64,000 nucleotides of DNA from the NCBI RefSeq assembly GCF_040567655.1, contig NZ_JBEXAC010000002.1:2940906-3004905 (forward strand), written 5' to 3'. The translations under genes were made by a program, and so were the position numbers. The notes below the pieces were generated by a model, which was not told the DNA's origin, did not search any database, and was given only the letters and a program-made list of their open reading frames with translations. The DNA comes from Chitinophaga sp. H8 (GTDB lineage: Bacteria; Bacteroidota; Bacteroidia; Chitinophagales; Chitinophagaceae). Shown piece after piece: positions 50,203 through 58,824 of this stretch (positions are counted from its first letter, which is position 1; every line of letters begins with the position of its first letter).

Positions 50203-53037
50203 ATGGGAACCCTTAGATATCATGCCACGTTATCGATGAAATTGTTTGTTTGTCTGTGCTGTTGTTTGTTAAGTAGTATCAAAATTTATCCACAAGGTAC
50301 TCCTCCACTGGATGTATTGAAACATGTTGTGACAGCTGCGGATAGTTTCCGGCAGTACCTGCCCGTAGAAAAAGCATATCTCCATTTCGACAAAACAGCC
50401 TATGCTACAGGAGACACAATGTGGTTTAAGGCATATTTATTCAATGCTGCTGATTTTACCTATACTTTAAAGAGTGGGCTCTTATACCTGGAGCTGAGCA
50501 GGGATAGCAATTATTTGGTGAAGCGTATATGTCTGCCGATGGTAGGCGGCCTTACGTGGGGAGATATCATACTGGATGAAGACCGTTTTCCGGCAGGAAG
50601 TTATACCCTGAGAGCCTATACTAACTGGATGCGCAATTTTGGAGAGGAGTATATTTTTTCCCGGCAATTTGTAATTGCTGGGGGCAACCAGGACCGGCGG
50701 GTGCATACACAGTTAAAACTATTGAAAGATCATGCCAATGAAATAGCCCGTTTGCAATTACAATGGCAGGATGGTGGAAACAAGCCTGTAAGTGGAGCCG
50801 ACCTGGATATAAAAGTATTACAGGGCAAAAAAGTGGTGTATAAGAACCAGGCATCCACTGCTACGGATGGGAAAGTAGATATAGCCTTTGAAACGCCTGG
50901 GAAAAAAGGGGGACCGTTGGTATTGGAAGCGCGGGAAGGAAAGCAGGGAGAAACATTACGAATACCCCTTCTGCTGAACCGGCCGCAAAACACTGATTTG
51001 CAATTTATGCCGGAAGGAGGCAGCTGGATTAATGGTCAGCCGGCAAGAATAGGATTTAAAGCAATTGGAGAAGATGGAAAGGGCGTACCTGTGCATGGGA
51101 AAATTGTTAATAGTCATCAGGAAGAAGTTGCCACTTTTACGGCAAAGCATCTTGGAATGGGTACATTTAATATGGTACCGGAAGCAGGAGAAACTTATAC
51201 GGCGCAGTTATTATTGCCGGACAGCAGTAAGCTTACCTATTCACTACCGGCGGTCCATCAGTCAGGTACACAAATGCAGGTAATGAATATCCCCGGAAAA
51301 GATTCTGTATTGGTATTGCTTGCATCCAGTGAAGATATTGTAGAGAAAGGCAGTGGACAGTCCTACTTATTAATTGCACAATCAGCAGATGGGATACAGT
51401 ATGCGGCAGTAGTGCACTTTGGCAATGGCAGCATGCAGATAAAAGTGGCAAAGGAGCTGTTTCCCACAGGGGTAGCCCGTTTTACACTGCTGAATATGAA
51501 CAGGCAGCCGGTAAATGAAAGAATCATCTTTATAGACCGCCATCAGCATTTGCAAATAAAAATGACAATGGATAAAACGGTTTATCATCCCAGAGATAGT
51601 ATTGATATGCAAATCAGTGTTACCAATGCAGTTGGCAAGCCGGTACAGGGTAGCTTTTCCCTGGCAGTTACAGATGATGCACAGGTAAACCAGCAATTAC
51701 CGGGCAATGGAAATATGATCTCTTACCTGCAGCTGTGCGCTGATCTGAAAGGGTATATTGAAGATCCTGATTATTATTTTTTTTCCGGCGATGCACATGC
51801 CGGAGAAGCTTTGGATTGTTTGCTGCTAACACAAGGATGGGTAGGATACAACTGGGAGCAGGTATTTACACCGCCATCGCTTCTTTATCCTGCAGAGCCT
51901 GGACTTATGGTGAGGGGCACCGTATTGAATGCGTTCAACAAACCGGTAAAACGTACCGGGGTGATGTTGTTTTCTACTAGCCCGCTGCTGCTGAAGGATA
52001 CGCTTACTGATGATCAGGGACGTTTTGTATTTACTGATTTTCCTCCGTTGGATACGGTAGGGTTTGTAGTACAGGCCAGGAATAGAAGGGGCAAAAGTTT
52101 TAATGTAGGTGTAGAGGTAGATGAATTTAAACCACCTGTATTTTCTGCACTGGCAGTACCCCCGGTATTACCCTGGAATGTGAACAGTGATCCTACGTTG
52201 CTGGAGTATGTGAAAAATAATAGTGTTTTCCGGCAGGAAGTAGAGAAAATACGGTTAGGAGGACACGCGTTAAAGGAAGTGGTGGTAAATGCCAAAAAAG
52301 GGGTAGCAGGGTCTAAAAGCCTTAATGATCCCGGAGAAGCGGATCTGGTGCTGGATGAGGCAGTCATGAAAGAGGCCGGAAAAATGACATTGGAAGAGGT
52401 ATTGTTGCAGCGGGTGAAAGGATTTCATTGGGGGTTTGTGAATAAAAAAGGGCTGGGATATCTGTTGCAGAACGCAGAGGTGAAATTTGTAATAGACGGG
52501 ATGGACGTAGATTTTTTCTATAGTGAAACACCAGGTTTTTCAAATATTAATGACCACGGAAATTACTTAAAGAGCCAGCTGGAGTATTTTACGGCTGAAG
52601 ATATAAAAGGAATTGAGGTGATGTCCAGTGCCGGCTTTTCAGCAAATTACAAAAGCCGCTATATGAGCGTGGAGGAACGTATGGCCCTGGCACAAAAGGG
52701 ACAGGAGGTAACTTACATTGAAATTACCACACGTGGAGGACATGGTCCCTTACAGAAGAAAACCCCAGGCACCTATGTATACAAGCCTATTCCTTTTGTA
52801 TGGCCCAGAACATTTTACCGTCCGCGTTACATAGCTACGGACGTAAATCAGCCCATGAAAGATTTACGGGCTACTATTCACTGGATTCCGGATGTGGTGA
52901 CAGACGAAAACGGGAAAGCCAGTGTATCATTTTACGCAGCAGATCAAACGGGTACTTATACTGCTATCATAACAGGAAGCGATATGCTGGGAGGAATCGG
53001 TTATCAGCGGCAGCAGGTTGCAATCCGGAAAGAGTAG
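50203..53037 (+). CDS. large exported protein with MG2-like and TonB-plug-like regions
   Basis: 944 aa. Signal peptide is clearest from an internal ATG at 50236 (MKLFVCLCCCLLSSIKIYPQ). Residues about 60-170 contain an MG2-like segment (HFDKTAYATGDTMWFKAYLF). Several immunoglobulin-like strand regions follow, then a receptor-plug-like region around 710-830 (LKEVVVNAKKG, MTLEEVLLQRVKGFHWG, VKFVIDGMD), and an end resembling the alpha-2-macroglobulin family (IHWIPDVVTDENGKASVSFY). It has no barrel. The role is unknown; the homologues I recall are usually labelled only by domain. Confidence 0.75.
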   Translation: MGTLRYHATLSMKLFVCLCCCLLSSIKIYPQGTPPLDVLKHVVTAADSFRQYLPVEKAYLHFDKTAYATGDTMWFKAYLFNAADFTYTLKSGLLYLELSRDSNYLVKRICLPMVGGLTWGDIILDEDRFPAGSYTLRAYTNWMRNFGEEYIFSRQFVIAGGNQDRRVHTQLKLLKDHANEIARLQLQWQDGGNKPVSGADLDIKVLQGKKVVYKNQASTATDGKVDIAFETPGKKGGPLVLEAREGKQGETLRIPLLLNRPQNTDLQFMPEGGSWINGQPARIGFKAIGEDGKGVPVHGKIVNSHQEEVATFTAKHLGMGTFNMVPEAGETYTAQLLLPDSSKLTYSLPAVHQSGTQMQVMNIPGKDSVLVLLASSEDIVEKGSGQSYLLIAQSADGIQYAAVVHFGNGSMQIKVAKELFPTGVARFTLLNMNRQPVNERIIFIDRHQHLQIKMTMDKTVYHPRDSIDMQISVTNAVGKPVQGSFSLAVTDDAQVNQQLPGNGNMISYLQLCADLKGYIEDPDYYFFSGDAHAGEALDCLLLTQGWVGYNWEQVFTPPSLLYPAEPGLMVRGTVLNAFNKPVKRTGVMLFSTSPLLLKDTLTDDQGRFVFTDFPPLDTVGFVVQARNRRGKSFNVGVEVDEFKPPVFSALAVPPVLPWNVNSDPTLLEYVKNNSVFRQEVEKIRLGGHALKEVVVNAKKGVAGSKSLNDPGEADLVLDEAVMKEAGKMTLEEVLLQRVKGFHWGFVNKKGLGYLLQNAEVKFVIDGMDVDFFYSETPGFSNINDHGNYLKSQLEYFTAEDIKGIEVMSSAGFSANYKSRYMSVEERMALAQKGQEVTYIEITTRGGHGPLQKKTPGTYVYKPIPFVWPRTFYRPRYIATDVNQPMKDLRATIHWIPDVVTDENGKASVSFYAADQTGTYTAIITGSDMLGGIGYQRQQVAIRKE

Positions 53038-53047
53038 GGCATTCATC

Positions 53048-53536
53048 TTAGAACTTAAAGGAGGCTGTTGATTCAGGATTATCCAGCTTTGTACTTTTGC
53101 GCGTGTCATTTACTACTACGTGAATCATATTGATTTGATTGCTATGTGCTTCGTAGAGGATATCGTTTTTAATAGCTATTTTTTGCACGTTGGGTACATG
53201 GGGAGCTTCCAGAAAGCACCAGGCAGCATCCTCTTCTATTTTATAGCCCAGATAGGACAACGGGGTCACTTTATCATTGATAGTAATCACCAGATGTTTG
53301 CTTAAATAATCTTTGATAAGGGCATCTACCTGTTTGCGATCAGCAGGACGGATAATATCAAAAGTAGTATTGTACTGTGCTTTTAAGGCTTTTTCAAAAT
53401 CATCTGCGAAAATCCTGCAACTCACTTCCAGCTCTTTTTTGGGGGCATTATGTCTTATTTCTGTTACACTCACATAGAAAGGATGCATCAGTGTGATCCA
53501 TGCAGTCAACCACCATTTACAAAATAATAAGCCCAT
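53048..53536 (-). CDS. DUF6702-family protein
   Basis: 162 aa with a short N-terminal hydrophobic stretch. Conserved start of the domain is MHPFYVSVTEIRHN, then ELEVSCRIFADDFEKAL and YLGYKIEEDAAWCFLEAP. This family is usually found next to a HupE/UreJ protein and an M1 peptidase in Bacteroidota, as here, although it lies on the opposite strand. The function is unknown. The start is uncertain; a shorter form beginning at the internal MHPFY is possible. Confidence 0.72.
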   Translation of the reverse strand: MGLLFCKWWLTAWITLMHPFYVSVTEIRHNAPKKELEVSCRIFADDFEKALKAQYNTTFDIIRPADRKQVDALIKDYLSKHLVITINDKVTPLSYLGYKIEEDAAWCFLEAPHVPNVQKIAIKNDILYEAHSNQINMIHVVVNDTRKSTKLDNPESTASFKF

Positions 53537-53604
53537 TGGAGTAAAATATTTTATTAATTTGATCAGTATTTATATAATTACCGAAAATAGAAAAAATATA
53601 GGCA

Positions 53605-54195
53605 ATGCAGGATTTCCCCTTGTACTTTCAGCTAGGGTGGCAGCATATAGCAGACTTAAGCGCATATGATCACATTTTGTTCATCACGGTATTGTGTGCG
53701 GTTTATTTACTGAATGATTGGAAAAAAGTACTGATACTGGTAACTGCATTTACAGTGGGGCATTCTATTACATTGGCATTAAGTGTTTTACATATTATAC
53801 AGATACCTACGCCACTGATAGAATTTCTGATACCTGTAACTATATGTATTACGGCCCTGGCTAATATCAGCCGGAGGGACAATCAACCGGAAAAATTAAG
53901 GCTCAATTATTTCTTCGCACTTTTTTTTGGCCTGGTGCATGGTTTAGGATTTTCGAACTATCTGAAGAGTTTGCTGGGTAGCCAGACAAGTATCTGGCAA
54001 CCACTCATGGCTTTTAATATAGGGCTTGAATTTGGACAGATTCTTATTGTTGCAGTAGTATTGTTATTAGGAGGCATCATTGTAAATCTTACCGGCGTAA
54101 AACGAAGGGACTGGAACATGTTTATTTCTTCTGCCATTTTCGGCATTGCAATTATGATGGCCATAGGCCGTTTTGAAGACCTGGTAAAAGCATAG
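53605..54195 (+). CDS. HupE/UreJ-like membrane protein
   Basis: 196 aa with about six membrane helices. Family motifs: FQLGWQHIADLSAYDHILF at the N-terminus, FTVGHSITLALSVL, and FGLVHGLGFSNYLKSLLG with conserved His residues. Founding members are accessory proteins of hydrogenase and urease and may transport Ni or Co, but no hydrogenase or urease is nearby. The Bacteroidota form that accompanies DUF6702 and M1 peptidases has no known substrate. Confidence 0.8.
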   Translation: MQDFPLYFQLGWQHIADLSAYDHILFITVLCAVYLLNDWKKVLILVTAFTVGHSITLALSVLHIIQIPTPLIEFLIPVTICITALANISRRDNQPEKLRLNYFFALFFGLVHGLGFSNYLKSLLGSQTSIWQPLMAFNIGLEFGQILIVAVVLLLGGIIVNLTGVKRRDWNMFISSAIFGIAIMMAIGRFEDLVKA

Positions 54196-54229
54196 CGCGA
54201 TACCAGTATATATTTTGATCTGACTGTTT

Positions 54230-56551
54230 ATGAGAAAAAAAATAATGCTGCTGGCAGCGGTGTTTTGTTACGTTACGGGCATTAGTGCACAGCATAATGG
54301 CTCCAATCATGGTAATCGCTTTGAGCAGCTGGGTACTATGCTGCAAAGCCCTAATATGTACCGCTCTGCCTCAGGTGCACCAGGACCGCGTTACTGGCAG
54401 CAAAGGGCTGATTATGATATTACAGCTGAGCTGGATGATACCAGGCAAAAGCTAACGGGAGCTGAAACCATTACCTACTATAACAATTCCCCGGATCCAC
54501 TTACTTATTTATGGTTACAGCTGGACGAGAACGAGCATGATGCTAATAGCGACAATCAGCAGTTTAACGGCAGCAGGATGTCGGATAAAATGACCATGAA
54601 GGATTTGAATGGCATACTGGGTTACGGTAAAGAGCTGGGTGTGAAAATCGTAAAAGTGGCGGATGGAAATGGAAATGCCTTGCCGTATACCATTAACCAA
54701 ACCATGTTGCGGGTGGATTTACCTAAAGCATTGATGCCAGGTGAGAAATACCGTTTAAAAGTGGAGTGGTGGTACAATATCCCCAACCGTATGACCATAG
54801 GAGGCAGAGGTGGTTACGAGCATTTTCCGGAAGATGATAATTACCTGTATACCATTACGCAATGGTATCCCCGTTTGGCAGTGTACTCAGATTTTCAGGG
54901 GTGGCAAAATAAACAGTTTAATGGAGCCGGAGAGTTTGCCCTGACGTTTGGCAACTTCCGGGTACGCATGACGGTACCAGCCGATCATGTGGTAGGAGGC
55001 ACCGGAGAATGTCAGAATTACAGGGAAATGCTGAGCGCTGTACAATACCAACGCTGGCAGCAGGCACAAAGCAGCAGGGAGCCGGTAGAAGTAGTTACAC
55101 TGGCAGAAGCACAAAAGGCCATGCAGCAAAAATCAACAGCAAAGAAAACATGGGTATTTGAAGCACAGCAGGTACGTGATTTTGCCTGGGTGTCTTCCCG
55201 CCGTTTGGTGTGGGATGCTATGGCCACGCAGGTAGAAGGTAACAAGGTAATGGCCATGTCATATTATGGGCCGGAAGCCTATCCGCTTTATCGCAGGTAT
55301 TCTACAAAAGTGGTAGCGCATACTTTAAAAACCTATTCAAAGCATACTATTCCTTATCCGTACCCTGTGGCGATCTCGGTGGAGGCAGCAAATGGTATGG
55401 AATACCCGATGATCTGCTTTAACTATGGCAGGGCAGAAAAGGATGGTACTTATTCGGAGGCAACTAAAAACGGGATGATTGGCGTGATTATCCATGAAGT
55501 AGGGCATAACTTCTTTCCTATGATTGTGAACTCAGATGAGCGGCAGTGGACATGGATGGATGAAGGGCTGAATACATTCTGCCAGTTTATGACGGAACAG
55601 GAATGGGATAATAATTTCCCTTCCGGCCGGGGGCCAGCACATAAAATTGTGGATTATATGAAGATGCCGAAGGAGCAGCTGGAGCCTATCATGACCAATT
55701 CTGAGAACATCGTACAGTTTGGACCTAATGCTTATGCTAAACCGGCCACTGCGCTGAATATTTTAAGAGAAACAGTGATGGGCAGGGAATTGTTTGACTT
55801 TGCTTTCCGGGAGTATGCACGGCGCTGGGCATTTAAGCATCCTACACCCGCAGATTTTTTCCGTACTATGGAAGATGCTTCTGCAGTGGATCTGGACTGG
55901 TTTTGGCGGGGATGGTTTTTTGGAATTGAACCGGTGGATATATCGATAGATAGTGTGAAATGGTACCGGATGGATACGCAGGATCCCGCTATCGAAAATG
56001 CAGCTGCCAAAGCGGCTTATGATCGTAATGCTGATCATCTGGCCAGGCAGCGTAATAAAACAGCAGGTGTAAAGTTTGCGGTAGATCAGGATACGAGCCT
56101 GCAGGATTTTTACAGTAAATGGGATCGGTTTGAGGTAAAGCCGGCTGCTAAAATAGCGTACAACCAGTTTTACGCTTCTCTGTCTCCGGAAGAAAAGCGG
56201 ATGTACGATAGTAAAAAGAACTTTTATGAAGTAACATTTTCTAATAAGGGCGGCCTGGTAATGCCCTTGATTATTGAATGGACTTTTACGGATGGAACAA
56301 AAGCAACAGACCGGATTTCAGCTTATATCTGGCGTAAAAATGAGTATCAGGTTACCAAGGTGTTTGCAAAAGATAAAACGGTAGCCGCGATAAAGCTGGA
56401 TCCACAGCGTGAAACGGCAGATATTGATGAAGATAATAACAGCTGGCCCAGAACAGCTACTCCTTCAAGATTTGAGTTGTTTAGAACCAAGGTGGTGCCA
56501 AGGGGAGCATCTACAGGAGATAATCCTATGCAGCGCGCTGCAAGGGAGTAA
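54230..56551 (+). CDS. secreted M1-family metallopeptidase
   Basis: 773 aa with a signal peptide (MLLAAVFCYVTGISAQ). N-terminal saddle domain (YDITAELDDTRQKLTGAETI) is followed by the gluzincin catalytic domain: HEVGHNF at H422-E423-H426, and the third zinc ligand E445 in MDEGLNTFC. The exopeptidase GAMEN-like motif reads NGMEYPMICF. The C-terminus has an extra domain. It should be a periplasmic or surface aminopeptidase. It lies 34 bp after the HupE-like gene. Confidence 0.9.
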   Translation: MRKKIMLLAAVFCYVTGISAQHNGSNHGNRFEQLGTMLQSPNMYRSASGAPGPRYWQQRADYDITAELDDTRQKLTGAETITYYNNSPDPLTYLWLQLDENEHDANSDNQQFNGSRMSDKMTMKDLNGILGYGKELGVKIVKVADGNGNALPYTINQTMLRVDLPKALMPGEKYRLKVEWWYNIPNRMTIGGRGGYEHFPEDDNYLYTITQWYPRLAVYSDFQGWQNKQFNGAGEFALTFGNFRVRMTVPADHVVGGTGECQNYREMLSAVQYQRWQQAQSSREPVEVVTLAEAQKAMQQKSTAKKTWVFEAQQVRDFAWVSSRRLVWDAMATQVEGNKVMAMSYYGPEAYPLYRRYSTKVVAHTLKTYSKHTIPYPYPVAISVEAANGMEYPMICFNYGRAEKDGTYSEATKNGMIGVIIHEVGHNFFPMIVNSDERQWTWMDEGLNTFCQFMTEQEWDNNFPSGRGPAHKIVDYMKMPKEQLEPIMTNSENIVQFGPNAYAKPATALNILRETVMGRELFDFAFREYARRWAFKHPTPADFFRTMEDASAVDLDWFWRGWFFGIEPVDISIDSVKWYRMDTQDPAIENAAAKAAYDRNADHLARQRNKTAGVKFAVDQDTSLQDFYSKWDRFEVKPAAKIAYNQFYASLSPEEKRMYDSKKNFYEVTFSNKGGLVMPLIIEWTFTDGTKATDRISAYIWRKNEYQVTKVFAKDKTVAAIKLDPQRETADIDEDNNSWPRTATPSRFELFRTKVVPRGASTGDNPMQRAARE

Positions 56552-56572
56552 ACAGCGGTATGCTAAAAACAG

Positions 56573-56607
56573 GCATGGGCCGGTACTGTTTCAGTACCGG
56601 CCCATGC
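56573..56607. terminator. 15-bp perfect hairpin between convergent genes
   Basis: GCATGGGCCGGTACT (56573-56587) pairs with its exact reverse complement (56593-56607) across a 5-nt loop. It lies 22 bp past the M1 peptidase stop. A second, weaker hairpin (CAGGAT/ATCCTG, 56616-56634) is followed by a long T run at 56637-56654. Together they should end the plus-strand transcript. Confidence 0.7.
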
Positions 56608-56634
56608 GGTTTATACAGGATGCCTGGTATCCTG

Positions 56635-56835
56635 CTATTTTTTTTCTTTTTTATTTTGTGTGTTGTTTTCTTTAGCGGGTTGGGGCTTTGGCATTCTGCC
56701 GGCTTCTTTCAGTGCCCGGTGAATAAGCCATTCCATTTGACCATTCACACTACGAAACTCATCCGCAGCCCATTTTTCAATGGCTTCATGAGTTTGCGCG
56801 TCTATCCTTAATACGAATGTTTTCTTTTCTGCCAT
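56635..56835 (-). CDS. Arc-type ribbon-helix-helix DNA-binding protein
   Basis: 66 aa. The N-terminal strand is EKKTFVLRIDAQTHEAIEKW, followed by helix 1 and helix 2 (VNGQMEWLIHRALKEAG), the Arc/MetJ-type fold that binds DNA as a dimer through a beta ribbon. The last 18 residues are Lys/Asn/Gln-rich. It follows the SPFH gene by 44 bp on the same strand, so the two are probably one operon. It may autoregulate through the TGATATCA pair in front of the SPFH gene; that is inference. Confidence 0.8.
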   Translation of the reverse strand: MAEKKTFVLRIDAQTHEAIEKWAADEFRSVNGQMEWLIHRALKEAGRMPKPQPAKENNTQNKKEKK

Positions 56836-56879
56836 GATGCCTCCGTTCAGTTTTTTCTGGTGAGGAAGTTTTCACCTTC

Positions 56880-57749
56880 TTAATTGTGTAACGTTCCTGT
56901 ATTTACCACCGGACTAACTTTAGACTCTCCGCAAAGCACTACCAGCAGATTAGATACCATTGCCGCTTTGCGCTCTTCATCGAGTGCAACGATGCCTTTT
57001 TCAGATAGTTTTGACAGGGCCATTTCCACCATACCTACGGCACCTTCTACAATTTTACTACGGGCAGCCACAATTGCTGTAGCCTGCTGGCGTTGCAGCA
57101 TAGCGCCTGCAATTTCTGATGCATAAGCCAGGTGGCTGATACGGGCTTCCAGTACATTAATACCTGCAGGAGCCAGGCGCGCATTCAGCTCCAGTTCCAG
57201 CATCTCATTTACTTTTTCGCCGCCATCACGGAGGGTAATTTCTGCCTTTTCATCTTCCATCATATCGTAGGCATAACTGGTAGCCAGGTGGCGTACTGCT
57301 GCCTCACTCTGAACACCCACATACTGTTGGAAATCGGCCACTTCAAAAGCTGCCTTGTAAGTATCCTGTACCTTCCACACAATCACAGCGGCTATTTCAA
57401 TAGGATTGCCAAGTTTGTCATTTACTTTGAGCATTTGCCCATTGAGGTTTTGTGCCCGTAAGCTCAGATTATAGGTTTTGAAAAGCGGGTTTACCCAAAG
57501 CAGCCCATTTTCCTTTACTGAACCTACATATTTACCAAAGAAGGTCAATACCCTGGAATGATTGGGGTTGATGATCATGATGCCTTTGGACATGAATATA
57601 AAGAAGATGAAGATGGCTATTGCTGCCCACACATATCCCTGATTGGTTGTTTGGGCAAACAAGACCATAAAATAAATAGCTGCCAGCAATGATACAATTG
57701 CCAGTACAAAGGCGAGATAGCCCGAAACGGGTCTGGTAACTTTTTCCAT
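56880..57749 (-). CDS. SPFH/Band 7 domain membrane protein
   Basis: 289 aa. Two membrane segments near the N-terminus ([20 protein letters not shown] and [17 protein letters not shown]), then the Band 7 domain: [58 protein letters not shown], and a helical region with [20 protein letters not shown] and [16 protein letters not shown] proteins form large membrane rings and protect or cluster membrane proteins. The partner here is unknown. Confidence 0.9.
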   Translation of the reverse strand: MEKVTRPVSGYLAFVLAIVSLLAAIYFMVLFAQTTNQGYVWAAIAIFIFFIFMSKGIMIINPNHSRVLTFFGKYVGSVKENGLLWVNPLFKTYNLSLRAQNLNGQMLKVNDKLGNPIEIAAVIVWKVQDTYKAAFEVADFQQYVGVQSEAAVRHLATSYAYDMMEDEKAEITLRDGGEKVNEMLELELNARLAPAGINVLEARISHLAYASEIAGAMLQRQQATAIVAARSKIVEGAVGMVEMALSKLSEKGIVALDEERKAAMVSNLLVVLCGESKVSPVVNTGTLHN

Positions 57750-57761
57750 AAGGGTTATTTT

Positions 57762-57783
57762 TATGATATCAATATGATATCAA
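57762..57783. promoter_or_regulatory. double TGATATCA operator-like site before the SPFH gene
   Basis: Two tandem copies of TATGATATCAA (57762-57772 and 57773-57783). Each contains the 8-bp palindrome TGATATCA, and the centres are 11 bp apart, about one helical turn. It lies 12-34 bp upstream of the SPFH start codon. This is the layout expected for a dimeric regulator binding cooperatively. Confidence 0.6.
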
Positions 57784-57839
57784 ATGTAATCATTTTAATC
57801 AGAAATGAAAAAAAATGTTCATCTCCCTTTTTCAAGCGG

Positions 57840-57870
57840 TTTGCAAGCTTCGGTTTAACATATTAATTTG
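57840..57870 (+). promoter_or_regulatory. Bacteroidota-type promoter of the esterase gene
   Basis: TTTG (57840-57843), a 19-nt spacer, then TTAATTTG (57863-57870), one base off TAnnTTTG. It lies 20 nt before the ATG at 57890 and so supports that ATG, not the earlier in-frame one at 57815, as the true start. Confidence 0.55.
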
Positions 57871-57889
57871 GACGAAAATAGAAATCACA

Positions 57890-58711
57890 ATGAGGAAGTA
57901 TTTTATCTGGGTATTTGTACTGTTTTGTTTGGCAGGAGAGTTAAAAGCAGGGATAGTAGATACTGTTGCTATTAAGAGTCAGGCTATGGGCCGTAATTTT
58001 AAATGTGTGGTGATCACACCAGATACTTATAAAAAAGGGAAGCAGCAGTTTCCCGTAGTGTATCTGCTGCATGGATACAGCGGAAATCATAGCGACTGGA
58101 TAAAGAAAGTACCTTCAATACAAAAGCTCGCTGATACTTACCAATGTATATTGGTATGCCCTGATGGCGGGTTCAGCAGTTGGTATTTTGACAGCCCAAT
58201 AGATAATAGTATGCGGTATGAAACATTGGTAGCCAAAGAAATACCGGCTTATATTGATGCACACTACCGTACCCGTGCAGAAAGCCGTTACCGGGCCATT
58301 ACAGGATTAAGCATGGGCGGGCATGGTGCTTTGTACCTGGCGGTACGGCATCCGGAAACATTTGGTGCTGCGGGAAGCATGAGCGGGGGAGTGGATATCC
58401 GTCCTTTTCCCAAAAACTGGGATATCGCCAAAAGACTTGGTACCCTGGAAGAGCAGCCGGAGAACTGGAACAACAATACTGTGATGAATGTGGTAGAGCA
58501 GTTAAAACCAGGTAAACTGGCATTGATAATAGATTGCGGAATAGAAGATTTTTTCTATGCAGTGAACCATAACCTGCATGATAAGCTGATGGAACGCGGA
58601 ATTGCACATGACTATAGCGAAAGGCCAGGTAGCCATACCTGGGAATATTGGGCGAATTCAATACAATATCATATGTTGTTTTTCAGCCGTTTCTTTAATG
58701 GCATTAAATAA
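57890..58711 (+). CDS. secreted esterase (alpha/beta hydrolase, esterase D type)
   Basis: 273 aa from the ATG at 57890, which begins a signal peptide (MRKYFIWVFVLFCLAGELKA); 25 upstream codons are open but look non-coding. The domain starts KSQAMGRNFKCVVITPDTY, then YLLHGYSGNHSDW, the nucleophile elbow GLSMGGHGALYL (Ser), an acidic residue in LIIDCGIEDFFY, and the catalytic His in RPGSHTWEYW. Related enzymes cleave ferulic or acetyl esters, mycolates or S-formylglutathione. It converges with the second SusD gene. Confidence 0.87.
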   Translation: MRKYFIWVFVLFCLAGELKAGIVDTVAIKSQAMGRNFKCVVITPDTYKKGKQQFPVVYLLHGYSGNHSDWIKKVPSIQKLADTYQCILVCPDGGFSSWYFDSPIDNSMRYETLVAKEIPAYIDAHYRTRAESRYRAITGLSMGGHGALYLAVRHPETFGAAGSMSGGVDIRPFPKNWDIAKRLGTLEEQPENWNNNTVMNVVEQLKPGKLALIIDCGIEDFFYAVNHNLHDKLMERGIAHDYSERPGSHTWEYWANSIQYHMLFFSRFFNGIK

Positions 58712-58723
58712 GTAATAACAGGA

Positions 58724-58751
58724 AGGCCGTTTGTAGGAATACAAACGGCCT
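58724..58751. terminator. bidirectional hairpin between esterase and SusD genes
   Basis: Perfect 12-bp stem (AGGCCGTTTGTA, 58724-58735, with its complement at 58740-58751) and a 4-nt loop, 13 bp past the esterase stop. There is no long T run, so termination strength is uncertain. Confidence 0.6.
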
Positions 58752-58824
58752 GTCATGTAATGTATGTATGTGACTTGTGTGAAATGAAACTTTAAAAGAG
58801 GTTCAGTATTTTGGTTGAAAAAAA

